NCBI RefSeq assembly: GCF_041060425.1
Contig: NZ_JAULBC010000005.1
Coordinates: forward strand, 372,001 to 436,000
Length of the DNA: 64,000 bases
From: Danxiaibacter flavus
GTDB taxonomy: Bacteria; Bacteroidota; Bacteroidia; Chitinophagales; Chitinophagaceae
Direction of reading: 5' to 3'
Below the pieces are notes generated by a model. That model was not told the DNA's origin. It was given only the letters and a program-made list of their open reading frames with translations, and did not search any database. Of the stretch, positions 8,452 through 16,200 are shown piece by piece (position 1 is the stretch's first letter; each line of letters opens with the position of its first letter). The translations under genes and the position numbers were made by a program.

Positions 8452-8773
8452 TTAATTACGTTTAATGAGGAATTGTGTTTGTTTGCGGTACCATAATTAG
8501 TAATACGTCGAGATGGCGCCGGGGTTGCCTGGGAGGCAGGAAAAAGCTTAGAGCTAAAGCCCAGAGCTTAGAACCGGATATAGCTACAAATAAGCTACAC
8601 CGCTTAATAAAATTTTTCGGAGTAGACATAATAAAGATTGGAAGGCAGTTCTGAGTAGTCGACAATGGCTTTAGTTTTAAGCTTTAGGCTTTGAGCTTTC
8701 CCATGACTTTTATCATTTTCCATCTCCCCCATCCTCTCCACCTTTGCCGCATTTTTAAATGCAACTGTGAAGA
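8452..8773. other. Gap with dispersed AGCTTAGAGCTAAAGCCC-type repeats, no gene
   Basis: Between the divergent lipoprotein and U32 genes, 8545-8575 and 8670-8700 carry degenerate copies of an AAAGCTTAGGCTTTGAGC-like unit, related to CCTAAAACCTAAAGC at 54.72 kb and AGCTCAGGGCTCATAGC at 49.14 kb. CACCTTTGCCGC near 8740 resembles a -7 region for the U32 gene. The open frames here are short and unconvincing. Confidence 0.45.
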
Positions 8774-10018
8774 ATGTCACCTTCTATTGAATTACTATCT
8801 CCTGCCGGAAATTTTGAATCTTTAACTGCAGCCGTCCAGGGAGGCGCCGACGCTGTGTATTTCGGTGTTGATCAGTTGAATATGCGCGCCAGGGCAACGA
8901 TGAATTTTACCTTGCAGGATCTTTCTGCTATCGCTGAACAATGCCACGCAAGCAATGTCCGCGCCTATCTAACGCTGAATACTATCGTGTACGACCACGA
9001 TCTTTCCCTGATCAAAACAATTCTTCAACAGGCGAAAGCCTCATGCATCGATGCCGTAATTGCTGCAGATCAGGCCGTTCTTGCTTATGCTTCATCTATT
9101 CAAATGCCAGTGCACATTTCTACACAGGCAAACATTTCCAATATTGAAGCCATCAAATTCTATGCACATTTTGCGGATGTAATGGTACTGGCCCGTGAAC
9201 TTAGCCTGAAACAGGTAAAGACTATTTGTGATGAGATACAGCAACAGCAGATCTATGGACCTTCCGGCAGGCTTGTTAAAATAGAGGTGTTTGCACATGG
9301 AGCTTTATGCATGGCTGTTTCAGGAAAATGTTATCTGAGTCTGCACAGCCACAATGCATCCGCGAACCGCGGGGCATGCATTCAAAATTGCAGGCACAAA
9401 TACCGTGTTACAGATATTGAAGAAGATGTTGAATTGGAGATCGACAACGAATACATCATGTCATCCAAAGATCTGAAGACCATCGACTTTCTGGATGAAC
9501 TTATCGCATCAGGCGTTTCCGTATTAAAGATTGAAGGACGTGGACGTAGTCCTGAATATGTGAAAACGGTAACATCCTGCTATCACGAAGCAATAGACGC
9601 ATGCGCAGAAGGCATCTTCAGTGAAGAAAAAATATTTGAATGGACTAACCGGCTGCGGGAAGTGTATAACCGTGACTTTTGGGGCGGTTATTATTTAGGT
9701 CAGAAAATGGGAGAATGGAGCAATGCTTCGGGGTCAAAGGCAACTACTAAAAAGATCTACCTGGGAAAAGGTAAACATTATTATAGTAAAACGCAGATTG
9801 CAGAATTTGAAATAGAAGCTTATCAATTGCATGTTGGCGACCGCATATTAGTCACCGGACCAACAACTGGTGCAGTTGAAACGACAATAAGCTCCCTGCA
9901 TATAAATGATTCAGGAGCCGCAGAATTTGCGACTAAAGGTGATCGATGTGCATTTCCTTTGGAATGCGCTATTCGTCCGTCAGATAAACTTTACAAAATA
10001 GTAAACGCAAATCAGTAA
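8774..10018 (+). CDS. Peptidase U32 family protein, TrhP/YegQ-like (tRNA hydroxylation)
   Basis: A 414-residue protein with the U32 start IELLSPAGNFESLTAAVQGG and the signature region around HGALCMAVSGKCYLS, then NRGACIQNC (Cys residues likely to hold an Fe-S cluster). A C-terminal beta-barrel-like domain (about 330-410) follows, as in TrhP/YegQ. Despite the name, characterised members hydroxylate RNA: TrhP acts with prephenate to make ho5U34 in tRNA, and RlhA acts on 23S rRNA. The length fits TrhP better than the longer RlhA. A small ferredoxin gene begins 3 bp after the stop, which suggests an electron donor for the cluster. The exact RNA target is inferred. Confidence 0.85.
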   Translation: MSPSIELLSPAGNFESLTAAVQGGADAVYFGVDQLNMRARATMNFTLQDLSAIAEQCHASNVRAYLTLNTIVYDHDLSLIKTILQQAKASCIDAVIAADQAVLAYASSIQMPVHISTQANISNIEAIKFYAHFADVMVLARELSLKQVKTICDEIQQQQIYGPSGRLVKIEVFAHGALCMAVSGKCYLSLHSHNASANRGACIQNCRHKYRVTDIEEDVELEIDNEYIMSSKDLKTIDFLDELIASGVSVLKIEGRGRSPEYVKTVTSCYHEAIDACAEGIFSEEKIFEWTNRLREVYNRDFWGGYYLGQKMGEWSNASGSKATTKKIYLGKGKHYYSKTQIAEFEIEAYQLHVGDRILVTGPTTGAVETTISSLHINDSGAAEFATKGDRCAFPLECAIRPSDKLYKIVNANQ

Positions 10019-10021
10019 TGC

Positions 10022-10243
10022 ATGCCTACCATTGTTTATAGAAGAAATAAATGCATTGGCTGCAATTACTGCACAGAACAGGCACCGGAATTCTGGCGCA
10101 TGTCTAAAAAGGATGGTAAAAGTGTTTTATTGAATTCAATTGAAAAGAAAGGATTCTGGACATTACGCATCCGCGATGAGGAAACTGATATTAATGAAAG
10201 GGCAGCAACAGCATGTCCTGTAAAAGTTATAGAGGTTAGGTAG
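10022..10243 (+). CDS. Single-cluster [4Fe-4S] ferredoxin
   Basis: A 73-residue protein with C11-x2-C14-x2-C17 (KCIGCNYC) and a final Cys65 followed by Pro (TACPV), the four ligands of one [4Fe-4S] cluster. The second cluster of common bacterial ferredoxins is absent. It starts 3 bp after the U32/TrhP-like gene and is certainly co-transcribed with it, so it probably passes electrons to that enzyme's Fe-S centre. A hairpin (10253-10280) follows the stop. Confidence 0.9.
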   Translation: MPTIVYRRNKCIGCNYCTEQAPEFWRMSKKDGKSVLLNSIEKKGFWTLRIRDEETDINERAATACPVKVIEVR

Positions 10244-10252
10244 CAAAGGGTT

Positions 10253-10280
10253 GTGTCCTACATCTGAAAATGTAGGACAC
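10253..10280. repeat. Hairpin GTGTCCTACA...TGTAGGACAC after the ferredoxin gene
   Basis: Perfect 10-bp arms enclose an 8-base loop. There is no U-run after it, so it is a weak terminator at best. The same arm sequence forms the core of the 48-bp palindrome at 25245-25292, so it belongs to a dispersed hairpin family. Confidence 0.65.
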
Positions 10281-10425
10281 GTAAAGCCCGAAAAGCTCTG
10301 AAGCATGCAAGTGTCTTACAACTGCGGGGTGTGGGATACTTACTTCACGTTTGAATTGTATATTGCAGATAGCAACCTCGTCTTTTACGATAATTTGTTG
10401 TGACGGGAAGCGCTCAATTATCCTC

Positions 10426-11250
10426 ATGGCAAAAATATTTACGCTTTTATTGTGTATTGTCTGTACATGCTCCTTCGCGCAAAAGACAGATGAGCATCAA
10501 AAAATATATCGTGTTCACCTTGGTTACGAATTACCGGCTTCAGTGGCAGCGATCGGGCTTTCCAATCTTGGCTTTAAACAATTGGGAAAGATTGCGTCTC
10601 TATCGGAAAGTGAAGCAGCTGCATTAGATCCCTACAGCATTAATTCTTTCGACAGACCAATTGCTTTTTTGAATCCTTCAGGATTTGAAAATGCAAGCAA
10701 AAAGTCCGACCTGCTTTTGAATGTGGCGCTTTTCAGCCCGGCATTGCTGGTGATTGACAAGAAAATCCGGCATGACTGGCTGGACCTCCTGACCATGTAT
10801 GTAGTAACTCACGCAGTTGACAATGCCCTTTATTTTGCTGCACAGTTTTCCGTCCGCAGGCCAAGGCCTTTTACTTATAATCCTGAAGTGGCCTTGCAGG
10901 ATAAGGTGGGTGACGGAAAAACCAATTCATTCTTTAGCGGACACACCGGTTTCGCAGCGGCATCCACATTTTATGCCGCAAAAGTGTATACCGATTATAA
11001 TCACGTCAAAGGCTGGAAGCGAATGATGTGGTATGGCATTGCTTCTGTTCCGCCAGCGGTAGTAGGCTTTTACCGTACACGGGCAGGGAAACATTTTAAG
11101 ACGGATGTTATTACCGGTTTTATAGCCGGAGCAGCATCAGGTATACTTGTTCCTGAATTGCACCGGATTAAAAAGAAAAAGGAAAATTTATCATTCGCGC
11201 CGTTTTATTCGGGAGATGCAAGTGGGATTACGGCTACATTGAGATTCTAA
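10426..11250 (+). CDS. PAP2 family phosphatase, secreted/periplasmic
   Basis: A 274-residue protein from the ATG at 10426, chosen because it gives a clean signal peptide (MAKIFTLLLCIVCTCSFAQ); earlier in-frame codons would bury it. The three acid-phosphatase motifs are present: RRPRP (144-148), SGHTG (171-175) and YRTRAGKHFKTD (216-227), with the catalytic histidines. PAP2 enzymes remove phosphate from lipids such as undecaprenyl diphosphate, phosphatidate or lipid A. Only moderate hydrophobic helices are seen. The substrate is unknown. It stands alone between the ferredoxin and hydrolase genes. Confidence 0.88.
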   Translation: MAKIFTLLLCIVCTCSFAQKTDEHQKIYRVHLGYELPASVAAIGLSNLGFKQLGKIASLSESEAAALDPYSINSFDRPIAFLNPSGFENASKKSDLLLNVALFSPALLVIDKKIRHDWLDLLTMYVVTHAVDNALYFAAQFSVRRPRPFTYNPEVALQDKVGDGKTNSFFSGHTGFAAASTFYAAKVYTDYNHVKGWKRMMWYGIASVPPAVVGFYRTRAGKHFKTDVITGFIAGAASGILVPELHRIKKKKENLSFAPFYSGDASGITATLRF

Positions 11251-11382
11251 TATAGATTATGCAGCATTTGTTTTTGGCAACATTGTACCCACTCGCCGAA
11301 AAAAATATATGATTAAAGGAACTATTCTCTTCCACTTGAAAATAATACATTAGTTTTTCAGACTGAAAATTTTCAACCTGGC

Positions 11383-12204
11383 ATGACACCAAAAACACTA
11401 ACAACCGACGGCTTGTCCGTTTCTTATCTTGAAGCAAATCCCGGCGCAGAAAAAACAATCTTCTTTATTCATGGTAATTCATGCACTGCCCGCATGTGGA
11501 AAAAACAGTTGACCGACACGGATTTAAAAGATTACAGATTGATTGCTTTCGACCTTCCCGGTCACGGACAGTCTGACAAGTTTCCGTTGGAAAAAACTTA
11601 TAGTTTGCCGGCAATGGGTGAAGTGGTCGCCAAAGCGATTGTTGAGCTTAGCGGAGAAAAAGAATATATCGTCGCAGGTTTTTCCCTGGGTACCAACATA
11701 GTTGCCGAAACCCTGGCATTCGATTTAAAGCCTGCCGGTCTTGTATTTGCAGGATCATGCCTGCTCGGAGGAGAAATTGCATTTAGTGATGTTGCTCATC
11801 CTGATTTTGACGCAACTGTGATCTTTACCGACCATCCGCCAAAAGAGCAAGTAGATAAATTCTGGATCAACGCTTTACCACGCAGCGGAGCTGGCGAGGT
11901 AAGGTTATTCAGGGAAGACTATGATAAGGCAGACCCGCCGTTCCGACCATCTGTGCTGCAAACAGCTTTAAGCGGAACAATAGCTAACGAAATTGAACTG
12001 GTGCAACAATACGGCAGGCCTACTTTTTTCATTTTCGGCCGCGAAGAAGCTTCCGTAAACAACAACTATCTGGATAACGTTCCGTTGCCATTTTGGCGTG
12101 ATGCTCCAACAATAGTGCCGGATGCCGGGCATTTTGTTACGTTTGAACAGCCCCGGATTTTTAACCGGTTACTCGCAGAATATGCCGATGAAGTGTTTAA
12201 ATAA
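11383..12204 (+). CDS. Alpha/beta hydrolase fold protein
   Basis: A 273-residue cytoplasmic protein. The oxyanion segment FFIHGNSCTARMW (28-39), the DLPGHGQSD turn (57-65), the nucleophile elbow GFSLG (Ser101) and the late DAGHF (His250) form a standard catalytic triad; the acid probably lies near IFGREE (about 222-227). The substrate is not predictable. The gene converges on the LuxR-type regulator and overlaps its 3' end by 8 bp, so the two share a terminal region on opposite strands. Confidence 0.88.
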   Translation: MTPKTLTTDGLSVSYLEANPGAEKTIFFIHGNSCTARMWKKQLTDTDLKDYRLIAFDLPGHGQSDKFPLEKTYSLPAMGEVVAKAIVELSGEKEYIVAGFSLGTNIVAETLAFDLKPAGLVFAGSCLLGGEIAFSDVAHPDFDATVIFTDHPPKEQVDKFWINALPRSGAGEVRLFREDYDKADPPFRPSVLQTALSGTIANEIELVQQYGRPTFFIFGREEASVNNNYLDNVPLPFWRDAPTIVPDAGHFVTFEQPRIFNRLLAEYADEVFK

Positions 12205-12988
12205 TACCATTTTTTACGGCGAAACTGAGCAGCTCAAATGAATTTTTGCAATCAGTTTTTTGCAGCATGCTTTTGCGGTGATTATTGACCGTATTGATGC
12301 TGATCCGCATTTTTTCAGCAATTTGTTTGCTGCTCAGTCCATCGCAGATCCATCTCAGCACTTCTGCTTCCCGCCGGCTAATATCCAGCATTGTTAGCTC
12401 GGGATAGTAATTCTTTTGATAAACAATTTCCGCTTTTTTTGTGCCACCGGGTTTATGCAAACATTCTATCACATGGGTCATGCACTTGTCCCGCTTGAAA
12501 GGTGTTATATCTGTAACATATCCTACTGTTCCAAGCGGAACACCTTCGGGAGATAAAATAAAACTTGACCGTTGAAGGAGCGTTGCAAAATCGCCCTTTT
12601 GTGTTTTTATACGGAATGTGTGTGAGAAGACGAAGTTGACAGATTTTTCCGGCGCGTGATTGCTCAAAAAAGTCAGGTTCTCCGGAAATATGTTTTCGTT
12701 GTAAATTTCAAAATCGTCAGGATGCCATTTACCCACATACGCATCTACACCATTCTTTAAAAAATATGCTGCGGAATAGCCCACAATGTTAATCACCGCT
12801 TTGTGTACATAACCATAGTTTCTTACAGTGTAATCAATCATATAAGGCGCATTCCCGCTGTTAAATGTAAAATCGGTTCTTTCAAACGCTCTTCTCAGAA
12901 AGTGCGCTCCGGTTTTTACAAATGAAGGATTTTCCTGTTTTTGTGCTATTTCAAGGCTGCCGAGAAATGTATGTGAAAGGGGGTACAT
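12197..12988 (-). CDS. LuxR-family (GerE HTH) regulator with PAS-like sensor domain
   Basis: A 263-residue protein. The C-terminal third is a LuxR/GerE helix-turn-helix (about 196-258): ISRREAEVLRWICDGLSSKQ, then IAEKMRISINTVNNHRKSML. The N-terminal part looks like a PAS fold (a region near GVPLGTVGYVTDITPFK is typical of a PAS C-cap). There is no receiver domain, so it is not a normal two-component response regulator. It probably senses a small ligand or another protein. No clear target is adjacent: the next gene leftward is convergent and the large PKD gene behind it has its own terminator. Confidence 0.85.
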   Translation of the reverse strand: MYPLSHTFLGSLEIAQKQENPSFVKTGAHFLRRAFERTDFTFNSGNAPYMIDYTVRNYGYVHKAVINIVGYSAAYFLKNGVDAYVGKWHPDDFEIYNENIFPENLTFLSNHAPEKSVNFVFSHTFRIKTQKGDFATLLQRSSFILSPEGVPLGTVGYVTDITPFKRDKCMTHVIECLHKPGGTKKAEIVYQKNYYPELTMLDISRREAEVLRWICDGLSSKQIAEKMRISINTVNNHRKSMLQKTDCKNSFELLSFAVKNGII

Positions 12989-13132
12989 ATCTAGATCTCA
13001 AATTTTTAAATAGCTATAAATGGCTATTTTTCGGAACAAGATACATATTTAATTTTACTTAATCAATGTGCAATTACCCTTTTTCGTCCCGGGACCTCTT
13101 ACTAACTGTCAGCATGTTTCCCCGAGATTAAA

Positions 13133-13201
13133 AAACAAAGAATGGCGCCTTATTTATTCCCCCCGGGTTGGTTCACTATAACCAACCGCTATTCTTTTTT
13201 T
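13133..13201 (-). terminator. Nested-stem terminator after the PKD surface-protein gene
   Basis: An outer stem pairs AAAGAATGGC (13137-13146) with GCTATTCTTT (13188-13197); inside it GGTTGGTT and AACCAACC (13166-13187) pair around six bases. T-runs flank both sides (TTTGTTTTTT on the minus strand, TTCTTTTTTT on the plus strand), so it can work in both directions. On the minus strand it lies just after the 1920-residue gene. Confidence 0.55.
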
Positions 13202-13226
13202 ATCTGTTTACAGTTATGCCTTTTAA

Positions 13227-16200
13227 TTACCTTATCAGCAAAACCGTTCCTTTGAGCTGTATGTTTTTGTCTTCCTGGCAAACAGCATCAACTATATAAA
13301 TAAAAGTAGAGGATTGGGCTGTTGGCCGTCCACCCACCACACCGTTCCAGCCTGCTTTTATATCATTGGGCGTAAAGTTCTCCCGGTAAAATACAAGTTT
13401 ACCCCAACGGTCAAATATTCTGAAGTTTTTTATCTTTTTAAGAGCGTGTCCTCTGATATAGAAAATATCATTTATTCCGTCACCGTTTGGCGTGAAGGCA
13501 GTCGGAATATATACGGCTTCTTTATTGCAAAGCACATGCACAGCAATGGTATCAGACGCCGTACAACCCTCTTGTGTAAGGACACGCAAAACAATAGATT
13601 CATCATGATCGGCAATAAAGTTGAGATCCTGGCACGATATACATTTTGATGCTGTCGCGATGTTCCACAGATACGACTTGATATTCCCGCTTGCCGATGC
13701 GTGCAAGGTTACCGGACTACCGGCTGGTACAGTAATATCTGAGCCCAACGAAACTATGGGGTTATCCACTACGTTAACCATAACTGATTTCTTCTCGTCG
13801 GGACAGGCATTTCCACTAACACCGGTAACATGATAAGCAGTTGATGTAAGGGGTGAAGCGATTGGAGATGCTATGGTTGGGTTATTCAGAGAAGCGTAAT
13901 TATCCCAAAGGAACAAAGAAGTGTTAGCGGTTGCCGAAAGCTGAGCTTTTGCACCTTTACATATTGTTTGTGTATCGCAAACTTTCAGATCGACCGGTTT
14001 ATCAACCTTCACAAATACACTGTCAGTTATGGAGCAGTTGTACTTATTGGTTGCAGTAAGATAAAAATTGGTTGAGACGAGTGGTTTAACAGATAGCGAT
14101 GCACCGGTTCTGGTAGCTAAATTATCGCCGCTCCCATTGTTCCAACTATAATTGTCTGTACCCGTGGCCCGCAATGTTACTGCAGATCCCCTGCATATTG
14201 TTGTATCGTGCGTTATTACAGGCGAAGGAAGCGGATGAACTATCAACAACATTGAAGAAGAGTCCGTGCAATCATGTTCCGATATCGCTTTGTAACTAAC
14301 AATGTAATTACCTGTATCAGAGAACATTTTTACAGCATGATGAGCGACTCCCTTAACCGGAGTGTTATTAACTATCCATTGGTAACTTATTATTTTATCC
14401 TCAGAAGATGTGAGCGCAATAAAATCTACAGGCGTATTCAGACACGATTCCTTATTGGCAAAAAGTTCAACAGCCGGATTTCCGTAAATTTCAATGGCAT
14501 TCTCTTTTGTTAAAGATGAACTACAATTGTTTTCCGTGGTAACATGCAAAGAAGCTGTGTGATTGCCTTTTCCAGCGTAATAGCGCGTTAGTGTAGATTG
14601 ATCATGGTAGATAGAATCATCCAAACGCCATAAATAACCGGTGATTGGAAAGGCGGATGAAGAAGTATTAATGAAACTGACATTTCCCGCACCGCAGCGG
14701 ACGGAATCCAACACAAGAAAATCTGCTTTAACCGAGTCGATTGTAATTGTCATTATTGCAGAATCCGTGCAACCATTTTTTGTTGTTGATATTAGTGTTA
14801 AGTTATGCTTACCTGATTGCCGATAGTTTGTATTTAATATTGTATCTGCCGAAACAAAAGCCCCATCTATCAGCCACGAATAAGAATGAATGGGATCGGC
14901 ACTTGTAATATCCGGTTTATAATTCAATACCGGTGAATCAGAAGGGAGGCAAATAACGTTATTACCCTTTATGTTTAGGACAGGTGATTGATTTAAATGA
15001 ATGGTAATCGCATCACTTTTGTCCGTGCAACCATTTTCCGTGGTTACAAACAATGCCGCTTTCACATCGCCGTAAAGATCGTATTTGTGTGAAGTCCCAT
15101 TGTTTGCAACGGAATAATTTCCATCACCGAAATCCCATTCTGCTTTCGCTATTGTATTTGCCGGTGTTGAAGTATTTGTAAAGAAAATATTTCTGTTTTC
15201 TCCACAGATAGAATTCGCAGATGTAGTAAAACTGGCGCGTACATTATCTATGACAATTCTTTTGGAGGAAGAATCAATACAACCATTAATTGTTGTGGCA
15301 ATCAACTTCAGATCATGAACACCTGCCTGACGATAATTGACATTTGGATGCTCATTTGTTGAAATCAGCGAATCATTTATCAGCCATTTATAAGTTTCAA
15401 TAGCATCCGGACGCTCAATTCCAGCCGAATAATCAAAGGATGCTACCTCTTTTGCAAGACAAACTACTTCCCTGCCATTAATAGAAACTACCGGTTCCTC
15501 ATAGATACTCACTTTTTCGTTCGCGCTCGCTTCGCAACCATATTCATTTTTTATTTCCAGGGCAATTTCATATTCTCCAGGCGTATTGTACTTGAATGCA
15601 GTGGGATGTATCTCATCAGAAATCAATTCGCCATTCACTTTCCATTTGTACGATGCTATTTCCGAAACTGCAGAAGCCGCAGAAACTTCTTTCACCGAAG
15701 CAGTGCCATTACCGCAAAAACGGAGGGAATCAAGTTGAAAAGCAGCAGATACTTTATCTACAATAACACTGTCTTCATTTACAAGCGAAATATGGCAACC
15801 TTCATCACTGGATATAATCACATTCGGCAAATATTTTCTGGGAGCCGTATATGTATGTGTTTGAGCAAACGCAGTTGGATCTACAGGTAACGTTCCATCA
15901 CCAAAATCCCAACTGTAACTAGTTACATTTTTTGTGTCTGTAACCTTCATCTCAAAATCAAAAGGCACGCAGCCAACTGTGTTCTCATACCGCAATTTAC
16001 CAGCCGGTCCTTTGATGTGTATGGGTTTTGTTATTTCATCAATGCAACCATCCACTCCCTCAACATGCAGCTTTATCATATAATCACCGCCCATCTCGTA
16101 AAGATGTCCGGATATATCTTTTTGGGCAGAACTACCTCCCTCACTAAAAGTCCATGTGCCTGGGCCGGCATTAAAAGATTTATTCGTACAGCTAACAGCG

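Noticed and set aside
8462..8665. A 67-codon minus-strand frame upstream of the COG4315 lipoprotein gene
   Set aside because: It lies in degenerate AGCTTAGAGC repeats and has no family features or signal peptide.
13000..13203. A plus-strand small RNA ending at the hairpin and T-run near 13190
   Set aside because: The hairpin is better explained as the nested, two-way terminator of the PKD gene; no clear promoter for a plus-strand RNA was found.
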